Of a DNA stretch of 64,000 nt, positions 38,200 to 50,300 are shown in pieces. The stretch covers positions 57,865,186 to 57,929,185 of the forward strand of contig OX392529.1 in the NCBI GenBank assembly GCA_947623455.1. The letters run 5' to 3'. Origin of the DNA: Mimachlamys varia (Eukaryota > Mollusca > Bivalvia > Pectinida > Pectinidae). Each line of letters opens with the position of its first letter. Within the stretch, counting starts at the first letter, position 1. The position numbers were made by a program, and so were the translations under genes. The notes below the pieces were generated by a model. That model saw nothing but the letters and a program-made list of their open reading frames with translations, was not told the origin of the DNA and made no database searches.

Positions 38200-38354
38200 T
38201 TGCAAACCGAAAGTACCACCGGAAGAAAACATTATAATTTGCGCATGCGTGCAAACTAGAACAAATTGTCAATGTTCAATATATATATATAGGCCTAATC
38301 TTCACCTGAACTTTGTACCTGTCTCTGTCTACTGTCCTATATACAAACTGTGTC
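38200..38354 (+). promoter_or_regulatory. Probable CRAT promoter and 5' UTR with ETS-like and NRF-1-like sites
   Basis: Directly upstream of the proposed CRAT start lie ACCGGAAG (38218-38225), an ETS/GABP-type core, and TGCGCATGCGT (38240-38250), a close match to the NRF-1 palindrome. A TATA-like run follows at about 38279-38291. ETS-family GABP and NRF-1 sites together are well known in promoters of nuclear genes for mitochondrial proteins, which fits a mitochondrial enzyme. The transcription start is not known. A start near 38310 would leave a short 5' UTR. The base at -3 of the ATG is G, an acceptable initiation context. Confidence 0.6.
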
Positions 38355-38381
38355 ATGTTGCGCATACTGAGCCGAGCTAAG
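38355..38381 (+). CDS. CRAT: CRAT exon 1 (start codon and presequence)
   Basis: The nine codons ATG to AAG give MLRILSRAK, followed immediately by the strong donor GTGAGT. The exon ends in phase 0 and the next exon starts in phase 0, giving a continuous basic N-terminus typical of a mitochondrial targeting peptide. The start was chosen because it combines promoter-like sites upstream, a good donor and matching phase. It is the least certain exon, since another upstream exon or an internal start at the Met codons of exon 2 (a shorter, non-mitochondrial form) is possible. Transcript data would settle it. Confidence 0.7.
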
Positions 38382-41300
38382 GTGAGTGTGTTTATCAGAG
38401 ATCTCCACGAATGCATTACTAAAATAGCTTTCATTGACAGAGATGTGATGATGAAGAAACTAGAAACTATATAGTAGTTAGAACTAATTATGGTCCTGTA
38501 ACATAAGAGGCTGGTGGTCAGCCTGTTCCGCGGGACATGTCAGAGATATCGCGCATTGTACATGTTGGACTAACTCGATGCAAGTAAATATGTACATCTA
38601 CAATATATGTACATTGGTGACTATTTGAGTTTATCCTCTTTTATCTTACCTGCATAATGCGCCACACTGTACTTGTACATGTAACTAACTTTAATTTTTC
38701 ACACGCCACTGCTTTTACCCCAACAGACCGGACAATGTACTTTTTGGTACTCATCGGCATCGATTGAATTGGCCTAAACTTCAGTGTGTGCCAAACTTTC
38801 AAAACCTTTACAGGACAATTTTTATTTGCTTGGGCATGCAGGTAATCTGAAAAATTTACATTTCCAAAATAATTTATACATGTCCAAAATAGTTTGAAAG
38901 TTACAATTTTCTTTCATAAAAAATCTTACTTAAACAGTGATTGCTTCAATATTGTCAGGGACGTTATGTGAGAGGGATTGGTCACTGACCTGTTTAGGCG
39001 ATGGTTAGAGCTTTTGTGCTTTATTAGTCCGAAGGGTTCTGACTCTCTGACCCGCTAAATATTTTGACGACAGGCGGGTTGCGAGAGTCAGAATTCCTCC
39101 TTAGTAAAAAAGTGGAAATTTTAGACCCGTGCACGGGTCACTGTTTAAGCTGTGTTTTATGATATTAAAAACATTTTCGATCACATGTAAATTAAGTCTC
39201 GATGGAAAGAACAGATATTTTTCTACTAACCTACACATTTAATCAAGTCACAGGAGGTCGTAAACTAACTGTTTCCACCCATTTCTAAAAAATAACCAGT
39301 TTCCTGACATCTATTTGAAAATGGCCGCGCGTCGCGAGATCCCGCGAGAATTACGTTTGACCTATCTAATTTTGATCATGTGATGTTAGGCGGCGGCCAT
39401 TTTCAAACAGATGTCAGGAAACTGGTTATGTTTTAGAAATGGATGATGACAGTTGGTTTACGACCTCCTGTGACTTGATTAAATGTGTAGGTAAGTGGGA
39501 AAATACCTGTTCTTTCCATTGATACTTAATTTACATGTGATCGAAAATGTTTCATATTATAAAACACGGCTTAAAAGGCGACCCGTGCACGGGTCGGTAA
39601 AATTTCCACTTTTTTACTAAGGAGGAATTCTGACTCTCGCACCCCGCCAGTCGTCAAAATATTTAGCGGGTCAGACAGTCAGAACCCTTCGGACTAGTGC
39701 TTTATGTGCACCGAACTGTGAAGATAGCGACAGCGGTTTTCCCCAGTGTGCGCTTCCGCAGTAGTTCAACAGATTCCTTCCGCTGTCATGTTAACACTCA
39801 TGTGTTGATTGCATTTATCTTTTATTATTAGGTTGTGAATTAGAAGGTCTTCATGTATGAGGTTGAATGATTATTGTTGCCACTATGTCTATATATTAAT
39901 ATCTTACTGTCAGGTAGATGTAGCTACTAAGACATGATTTTGAATCATTTTCAAGCGTCTGATTCACGACTGCGTGTACCACGGCAAATGATTCGAAATT
40001 CTAGTCTTTGGACGAGGATCTACTAGATTTAGATTTTGAATTATAATCGATCATAAACAATTACTGTCAGCATCCAAGATATAGCCTCCCTTTAATTGTG
40101 AGTATCCAACTTAAAAAATTATTTTTTGGAAAAACAAATTCTTCACACATTTTTGTCTAATTTTTGTTTCTGAGCAGGGATAAAAACAGGGTGGTTATTA
40201 TAAATGTTGTTCAACAGACATAGTGTCAATCTATGTGTGCTATAAATTGATTTTTATACATAATTTAACTTAAGAGACCATGTTTACACTTACAGAAATA
40301 TGGAGTCTCTGGCACCCTATTGCTGCGATAGCGCCGCAATGTTGCGGCGATATCGCCGCATGTTCAGATTTCGTATGCAAATCAGATTTCTGGCGATATC
40401 GCCAGAATATCACCAGAATGATCTGGTGCAGTTGTGCCGATATTGCGGCGATGCTGTGGTGATACTGCGGCGATATTATGGCTGTTGAATTGATTAGCAG
40501 AGTAGTTCTTGAGACAATTTGTGCACCACCGGAGCAGGTATTTCAAAGATCTGTGTTTTTATACGCCTGTCAAAAATGATGGGACGTTTTATGGTATGGT
40601 GTACGTTGTCCGTCGTTGTCGTAAACTTTTATTTGTCAAGAGATCTCCTTCTACAGTTTTCAACCAATTTATTTCAAATTTGCTAGGCTTGACCACCATG
40701 ACATGAAGTTGTGTTTTCCTGATTTACAGTTTGATTTGACAATATTCACTAGAGTTATGGCCCTTTGGGACGTAATTTCGGCCATTATGTAGAAAATGTC
40801 AGAACTTTTTTGTGTTTTTTTTTCAATTCCTTTAAAGTTTGGTATGGTACTTTGAAAAGCTATAATATTTAATATATATTACGGGTTTTGTTGAGTTATT
40901 TCAATTTTTCGTGTAACAGCATTTCATAGTTAAATATCTAGGCATTATGCAGACAATGCATTTCTGTCGTAAACTGTTATTTGTCCGGAGATCTTCTCCT
41001 ACAGTTTCCAACTGATATCATTCAAATTTGCTAGACTTTTTCATCATGACATGAAGTTGTGATTTCCTAAATGACAATTTGATTCCACATTATTTACTAG
41101 AGTTATGGCCCTTTGGAATTTCGTATCTGATGCAATTTGGGCCATTACGGTGTATGTAGAAATTGTCAGAGCTTTATTGTGTTTTCTTCAATTCCTCTAA
41201 AATTTGGTATGGTACTTCAAAAAAGGTATGATGTTTATTATATATTACAGGTTTTGTTGAGTTATTTCAAGTTTTCGCGTAACAGCATTGCAAAGTTGCA

Positions 41301-44300
41301 ATCGCAAAATATAGGCATTTATATATAGAAAATGCATTTCTGTTTTAATTGTTGTTTGTCCGGAGATCTTCTACTACAGTTATCAATTGATATCTTTCAA
41401 ACTTGCTAGACTTAATAATCACGACATGAAGTTGTGTTTTCCTGATTGACAGTTTACTTTGACAATAATTACTAGAGTTATGGCTCGTTGGAACTTTGTA
41501 TCTGATGCAATTTGGGACATTACAATGTATGTAGAAAATGTCAAAACTTTTTTTGTGTTTCCATCCTGATATCTTTATACTTCACTCAGATATGGTATGA
41601 TCATGCCTCTGCTCGCGGTGCTCTTGTTACATTCATGACTGGGCAGCCATGTTGCAAAATTGACAATTATCTATGAACTATTTGAGTAGTTTATATCATA
41701 CAAATTTGTCACAAAAACATTCAGCTTCAAATTGGTTCATAAATTAAATCGATTGACCGAGTAGTTATTGAGGCAATAGGTGAGCACCGGAGCAGGTATT
41801 TCCCAGATGCATGCTATGTACATTCTGGACTGGGCGGCCATTTTTTGGATTTCACTCTCCATGACTGCGAGAGAAACGAAAATATGACAAAAATCACAGG
41901 CGTCAACATTAACACCATCCTTACTGAAATAATTGTTAATAAGATGTTGTTTAAAGGGGCATCCCGCGAAAGTTAGCTTTTTTCATATTTTTTTTTCAAA
42001 TATTACATACACATATCGAGTGGGTATTCTTATGGACTACGACGATCGGACTTTGCTAATATGTATTCATAAAATAAATAATTTCAAAATAACTAGTGAA
42101 ATTTCAAACGGTCTAGCCAGACGCCCGACTTGGGATTTCCACCTACCAACGCATGCGCAGCGAGCGTCGTTTCCATTGTAAACACTCTATCTGGTATTAC
42201 CGTTACATCGCGATAAGGCCTAACTACTAAGCGAAAAGTTGCCGAACGGTCAAAATATAACGCAAGACTGCGTTACAGAATCATATTGAGAGATGGGAAG
42301 TATTCAAAGGAGAAACTATCTGCTCTATTGTGTGTATGTTACATATTTCTTCTGCGTAACGGTAACATGCACAAATAAAGCTTTGATTTGGTTTTGGGGC
42401 TACCCAAGGGGAAACTGTCTCAGTCTTCTGTAGCATAAAATGCGTGTGTAATTTTAAACTTAAGAGTGTGTTTTATAATATTCCCTTTATAATACTTCAT
42501 GTTCCAGTGAAACAGTATGATTTAATGTTATTGCTGGATAGAAAGACCTTTTCAAATACAATATATACCGTTACAGAAAAAGTCGTTTGATTACGTTGTA
42601 AAACGGGACGTGCAACCGAGGTACATCGGCTTCAATTTGGACAAAAAGTATAAAAAATATGTTTTTCACTTGTAAAAAAAGGTGATATTCATACTTAATC
42701 TATAAATTAGTGAAGGTACAAATATCATTCGGTTGCGACCCCGGTATTGAATTTGATCCGAAAATATATACATAACGAGAGAAAAAAAAAAGTTATACAA
42801 CATATACATATGATATATGTATATTGCATTCCTGCAGGTTTTTTTTAAAAGGTCAACGTCCCTTTACAAGAGGACAAAAAAAATGTAAAAAGAAAGCGGA
42901 ATTATCAAACCATATTCATAACGGGTAGTTATAAGTGTTTCAACAGTTCCAAATCAGATATACATGTAGTCATGCTTAGGGTGTGGTGCGTTATATGAGT
43001 GTATGGACTTAATATTCGCATACCGTGATACGTGTTAACGTGTGAAGACGCTGAAAGTTGGATAGATTTTAAATAAATATTAATGTACATGGTATATATA
43101 TATAGATAGTTTGAAAAAAAATCCTCAAAATATTCAGTTGTAAAAATATTTCATGTCATTTTATTTTCGTACTTTCCAATGCATGCTAAATACATTTTAT
43201 GAAATCACCTGAAAAGTTGGGTTCGTGAATATTATCTTTTACATAAATTAAGGTTTGTTCCATGGCTGTATTCCGTACCCATGTGTACCGGTCTCGCTCA
43301 GGTATATATATAATATATACATAATTCCTGGTGTCGATAAATGATGCCGATGTGCCGACAAATATTTCTTTATTTGAATATCTGTAAGTGTGCAATTAAT
43401 GTCTGATTATTAATATGAATGTGATTCAATAACTTTTTCTCCGTTTCATCAGCCGTATACATTACGCGTCCCCTCTCGTATGGCCTCCCCCATCAAACGT
43501 GTCAAGCGACTTGCAACAAGCTTGTCTCGTTGCGTCATCACCGCTATTTTTATCGGGGCTTTCCCGAGGAATGCGATTTTGCAAGGGGTCAATATAAACA
43601 TTTTGAGCGGACTTTGAATACTGGAATAGCAAGAAAATATAATAAGTGGTGCAGACACCATGTTCATCCAAAAACTGGCATTCAGGCTTTCGCGGGATGC
43701 CCCTTTAAACAACTTGTATCAACAGTGAACCGTAATGATGGTGCAATACTTACTTCAAGTGGTCTGTTTTCAGGCCCATTTCCTCGATCATCGAAGTGGC
43801 GTGGAAGCCATGCGATAAAAGCTAGAGGGCGCAAAAAATCAGGGGAGGTAACTGGAAATTCATCTCACTAAATATTTACAAGCGGATAGAGACAGTGACC
43901 TATCCCTCTCACAGATACGTCCCTGATTTTGTTAAATGTTTACACCATTAATTTTGTTTCTGGTTGACTCAACGGAAAATTTGCCATGGCTTGTCCTGTA
44001 TGAAAAGTTAAGGCGTATTATGCCATAAAACAGGCGGAATTGATTCCGCCTGGAAAAATCTAAATTATGCTTTTAATGTAGCAGGACAGGTACAAATGAA
44101 ATTTAAGAAAAATTCCTGCAACATTACAACTCCACTATGACATTTTTACGGGCTTCATTTTAAAGGGTGAGGCGGAAACTGAGGCGTCATTTTAAGTTGA
44201 GAAGGAATTAGGGGCTTTTGGATGAATTTCCTGTTTATGTAAATTTCCTACATTTTTCCCAATTAACTGACAAAGATGGCTGATGATGGTAGAAAGCACT

Positions 44301-47300
44301 TTGAGTGTGATAGATAATTCAATGGAATTGTGTACAACTGTAGTTTATCTTGGGGTTGTATCCTAAGTTTAATAAGGTAATGTAGAGTATTGTTTCATGC
44401 TTTGCCTTATGTAAATTGTTTTCTACAGTACAAAATTCATAATTATAACTGAAATGTATTTTAGACTAGCTTTAAGCTGACAGTGCAAGTTAAAAGCTTT
44501 CAATTAAGATTTGAAAAAAAAATTATTCAGATTGTGAATACTTCCGAGATGTTCCCTACATTGACCATGTGTCTTCTGGTTTTCGTAAGCAAGGAGGTGG
44601 CAGACATTTTTTATTTATCCTTACTTGGTAACATGTATTAAATTTTAAGTAGTTCATGTTCATGCAAAACGTTATCTGTCATTGCTAGTACTAAAAGAGA
44701 ACCTGGGAGTATCAGCCACTGACACCGTCTTCACTTAACGTTTACTTTCGTCTGTATAGAAAATTCATTTTTCCAAGAATACTGAAATTTTTTAGTTCGT
44801 TTTTTCTTATATTTCTTTTTCATCGTCTATAAGTTTAGATAAATTATCTCCTTCCTTTTTTTGTTTCTTATTAATGACAAGGTTGTTAACGAAGCCAAAT
44901 TTATATATAGAGTCCGGTAGCCATTTTCAGACCTTTAAAAATGTCCCAATTCATCGGCGTCGATGCAGTGCTTGACAGATTGAGTGGGATCACTTGGAAG
45001 GTCATAAGGATCCAATGTATTATGTATTCCAAGCTTCTTCTTTCAAATAGCAAATAGGGTCTTGGTAATATATCAGTGGATTCCACATAATATCACCCCT
45101 GTTGATATCACATTCCTTAATTTTTATATCATGTTTTTCCAAAACACCATTTTCCCTCTAAATAATCAATTTTAGTTAGTTAATATAATGTATTTTGAGG
45201 TGAATTCCTCTTAATATCATGTTTTTTTAACCATAAAATACCCAGAAAATGATGTCATTTCCATTTCTTTCAGATACAACTTGTATAAAATATTGCATAG
45301 AAAATAAAATAATAACCAAAAATTATTTTAGATGAAATAATGTTATTTATAGATTGAAACATCTTCATAATGTACATTGAATAGCTTACTTTTAGTTATG
45401 GAGATTGGAAATGCACTAGATTTAGTGGAAAACATGTTTCTCTTGATGTCAAATTCCTGTTAACGTCATGTTTTTGTCAGACAAATGCAACATGATATAA
45501 TGAGGAGTGCCCTGTTTTGTAATTGTGAGATAACATATATATATTGTACATGTGTTGGCAGTAAATATTAATGCTGTCAAATTTGCAGAACTTAACTTGA
45601 GTGCAGATGAATGATTCGTTCATGTACCCATTGGGCCTTTTGTTTTCCAATCCAGTATGTTGGAATCAAACCCTTCATAAATGAAAGGGTCTTAAATATT
45701 ATGATGACAGCTTCCCTTTTCTGATTTGAGAGAGTGTTCTCCATTGATCTGACAGACAATTATTGTGTAAAAGAATAACTGTATTTGTTGTCTGATTTCG
45801 AAACTCAGGAAGCTGGTATATATAAGGCCAATGGGCCTCTTGTTTACTGTGTATAATAATGTGTATTTATACAAAGGCAATTAATCAACTATGTGCTTAT
45901 TGTTTGCTTAACAATTTACACCTGATCATGATTGTCATGGGTTAGAGATATACCATGCAGATAGATTGATAACATAATTTCACAGGTGAAAATGTGGAAC
46001 ACCTCGTGTCATAATGTAGTTCACATGTTTCCCCTATATCAAACACAGTCTAGTATGCTGCTCCTATAATCACCGAGGAGGCCAAAGTTCACCTTGATGA
46101 TCACACAGCTCAATCTTACAAACATGATCAGTAATATCTCCACATACTTACACCACAACTTCAGCTGCTATGGTAGTGCTGTCAGGGCATATAACACTGC
46201 TGAAGATCAAAACTAGGTACATATGACTGCTTTATATTTCTTTGTTTCGCAATATCTTTATGTTCATTTTTAGAGTTTTGTATAATATATTGTATGATCT
46301 TTAAGAGCATTGTAGGTAATTAAGGTTTTAATTTACATGTAGTTGTATAACTCTTAAATAATTCGGTTGTCAGCCTGAACTTGAGCTGCGAGCACTGAGA
46401 ACAAGTAACAATGCTGTTTGTTTCAGAGCTGGTGCCTTTGAATAGCCTTATGTGTACAATGTTTTTTACTTTTTTCGCAGTCTCGAGGAATAGTGAGAGC
46501 TGTCAAGTGTACGTCTACAGCCATGACGCGCCCACCTCCTGGCAAGATGTTCTCCCTCCAGGCATCCTTGCCCCGCCTTCCTGTCCCTCCCCTTGATCAA
46601 ACCCTCAACAAATACCTCAGGTCTGTCAGACCCCTGCTCAGTGATGAAGAATTCAAGAACACAGAACAGGTTTGTGTACATGTTTTGACAACATGCCCAT
46701 CAAGTTTTCAGTTATCATTCTACCGGATGTAACTGCATGAACCTTAAACTATGATGACTGGCTCAGGACATCCTGCTAATATATCATCTGCATAAAGTAT
46801 AACCAGGTAGATGTTAAATCGTCTGTGCCCAGGTGTTTAACTATAATTACACCATCCTTGATATCCAGGGGTTCTACTGCTCCCATACGTTCTCTTTAAA
46901 AGTAACACACCTGGAATATGTCTTGACAAAACTGAAGGCACACTCAGGTAAAAAATAACTATATTGCCTGTCTTTTGAAGATTACAAAGCTTGTCAATTT
47001 TTACCGTTATGTAACCACAAGATTCTTTGAATGTGCATCAAAGGGCCGATTCCAGTCTTCTTGTCTCATCATCAAAGGGCCGATTCCAGTCTTCTTGTCT
47101 CATCAACGAAGGGATGATTCCAGTCTTTTTGTCTCATCAACAAAGGGACGATTCCAGTCTTCTTGCCTCATCAACAAAGGGATGATTCCAGTCTTCTTGT
47201 CTCATCAACAAAGGGATGATTCCAGTCTTCTTGCCTCATCAACAAAGGGACGATTCCAGTCTTGTCTCATCAACAAAGGGCCGATTCCAGTCTTCTTGTC

Positions 47301-50300
47301 TTATCATCAAAGGGCCGATTCCAGTCCTCTTGTCTCATCATCAAAGGGCTGATTCCAGTCTTCTTGTCTCATTAACAAAGGGCCGATTCCAGTCTTCTTG
47401 TCTCATTAACAAAGGGCCGATTCCAGTCTTCTTGTCTCATCATCAAAGGGCCGATTCCAGTCTTCTTGTCTCATCAACAAAGGGACGATTCCAGTCTTCT
47501 TGTCTCATCATCAAAGGGCCGATTCCAGTCTTCTTGTCTCATCATCAAAGGCCCATTCCAGTCCTCTTGTCTCATCATCAAAGGCCCATTCCAGTCTTCT
47601 TGTCTCATCAACAAAGGGATGATTCCAGTCTTCTTGTCTCATCAACAAAGGGACAATTCCAGTCTTCTTGTCTCATCAACGAAGGGATGATTCCAGTCTT
47701 CTTGTCTCATCAACAAAGGGACAACTCCAGTCTTCTTGTCTCATCAACAAAGGGCCGATTCCAGTCTTCTTGTCTCATCAACAAAGGGCCGATTCCAGTC
47801 TTCTTGTCTCATCAACAAAGGGCCGATTCCAGTCTTCTTGTCTCATCATCAAAGTTGCACACAGATTGATTGCCTGCAATTTTGTCATTTGACGTATTCC
47901 AGGGTGTAGACTTCTTGATATTGAGGATGACCATGCATACCCGGTACACATATTTTTTTTTGTCTAGCCGGATGTTTTGATTTCATTTCTCTAAAGTCAA
48001 GTCTCCCGCTTTGGACGGGAGACTCCCGCTTATTTATGACAGAAATCAAAATCTCCAGTTTGAAAATAATGACCCGCGCGGGTCCCGTATTTTATTAAAT
48101 TCTCCCGCTTTGCGGTAGCCCAAGCCATCCGCCATTACCCTCTGTAAAGATATGAAACTCTTCAAGCTTGAAACAACAAAAAAAGCACAAGGGACAGTCA
48201 GACGCTTGTCGAGCATGCGTTAATGCAAGCGCTGAATTGACCGTGATTGAAATTGAGTACATTTCCGCGTCACTCGTTACCGATACCAGGCACTTTGTCT
48301 TGTAAAATTAAAACCAGGACTGTAAATACTGGAAAAACCAGCCTAATTTTTGGCCCCAAAATCATGAAATTTTGAAACAGATTATTAAACTCTCAAATTA
48401 ATATATTTCAAATATGGAATAGATCCCTGATAAAACTGAAACAATAATTATTTGTTGTTCTAACTCTGGTTGTGATGGCAACCATCTCAAATATGCATAA
48501 ATTAGGGAAATTTAACCATTAAGTCAATTAAATTGGCCAATTTTTGGATAGTTTTTCTATTAGAAACTATTGAGCGCATTCTTGAACAAACTTAATACTG
48601 TATCAAATGAGAATATGTGGGCACTTATTCCACATCTTTAGTAGAAAGATAAGGTTTCGTTGTTCAAGAATGCACCCTAGGCTTGCAACATGAAAAACTA
48701 TGTAAAATTGACCGAAACTGACCAACTATTTACATTTGCATAATTTATGCCTATTCGGGATGGTAACCTGATGGCAACCGTAGCATAAACAACAAATAGA
48801 TATTTTTACAATTGTATGAGGGATGTAGTCTATAGTTGAAATAAAATGATTTGAGAGTTCCATAATGAAATTCAAAATTTGATATATTTGGGGGCCAAAA
48901 ACAGGCAAAACCATACATAATTCTTTCACTATGAACTTTAGGTCCAGTATTGGCAGACATGTTTCATATGATATGTTTAATAGATTGTACAGGAGTTCCG
49001 TAAAAATCCAGGACCCAAACTTCAAACTCTTTTGGAGCACAGAGCAAGTCAAGAAGAAAACTGGGTAAGTGCAACATTTATTTTTAGCTCACCTGGTCCA
49101 ATTAAAAGACCAAGGTGAGCTTATATACCATACCGTGGCGTCCTTCCGTAAACAATCAACTTCTTCATATCCATTGATCGGAATTTAATCAAATTTGGTA
49201 GGAAGCATGTCTGGGTGACTGGGATTCAAATGTATACAAATGAAGGGGCTGACCCCCCAGGGGCCTGATGGGTGGGGCCAAAAGAGGTCCATTTGGCAAT
49301 ATTCATATTAACAACTTCTTCTCTGAAACTAAGTAATGTACAACATTCATATTTCAGTGGTAGCATCCCTAGGGGGCTGGGATTCAAATTTATACAAATG
49401 ATTGGGAGTCCATTGACAATATTGACATAACTTTTTAACTGTTAAGATCCCCACCCCAAAACAGATACAATTTCTAAACATAAAGAGACGATCACAAATA
49501 TAATTTTAGATTTGACTCCACGGTCTACCACACCTTTTCAGACTTAACTGATTCATAACTTTTAAATAGTTGAGATAATATTTAATTTCAACTAATTTCA
49601 AATAAATTTCCTCTAAATTCTCTTATGAATCAGAAAGCTAAAAGTTCATTAAGGGCAATATTGTGGCAGATCCCACACTGGAAAATTTATGTTATTTAAC
49701 TTACGCATGACTTTTTGTTGCATTTGCTGAAAACCAAGTGAGCGATACAGGCCCTCTGGGCCTCTTGTTTACGATATGATCATAAGGAAGTGATCACTTT
49801 ACTGAGCTAGTTTGTTATTGCAGTGAATGTGAAGTATGATAAGAAGAAAGAAAACATAACATACAAGAGGCCCAGGGGCCTGTATTGCTCACCTTGGTAT
49901 CATGGGAAAATATTCTCTATGAAAGTGTGACTTTGCAAATATTTCAAATGTATTAAGTTTCCTTGGCTTAATAATGTTGGAAACGAAAATGAAACTTCAT
50001 ACTACTCTATCCAAATATGCTACTGGTCAAATATGCTACTGGTCAAATATGCTACTGGTCAAATATGCAGATCCTACTGGCCTGGTATTACAGAAGAATT
50101 ATACTTACATATCTGACCTCGGAGTGACCTTGAAAGTAGATCAAGGTTATTTATTTGAGGACATCAAAGAGAATTCTTTGAAGGCCTCTTGTAAATTATG
50201 TGTTTAATAATTTCACTGTATTGTATTATACATGAAATATGGCACTTTGTTTCATACAAAACTATATTTATTATATTTGGACAATGTATTAATGTTGCAG

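Noticed and set aside
43449..43871. Overlapping frames of 69-113 codons at the right end of the TTAA element
   Set aside because: They span the terminal inverted repeat and element border, with no transposase motif, so they cannot be one gene.
46975..47892. Open frames of 74-217 codons
   Set aside because: They are translations of the 34-bp minisatellite, open in all three phases, within CRAT intron 2.
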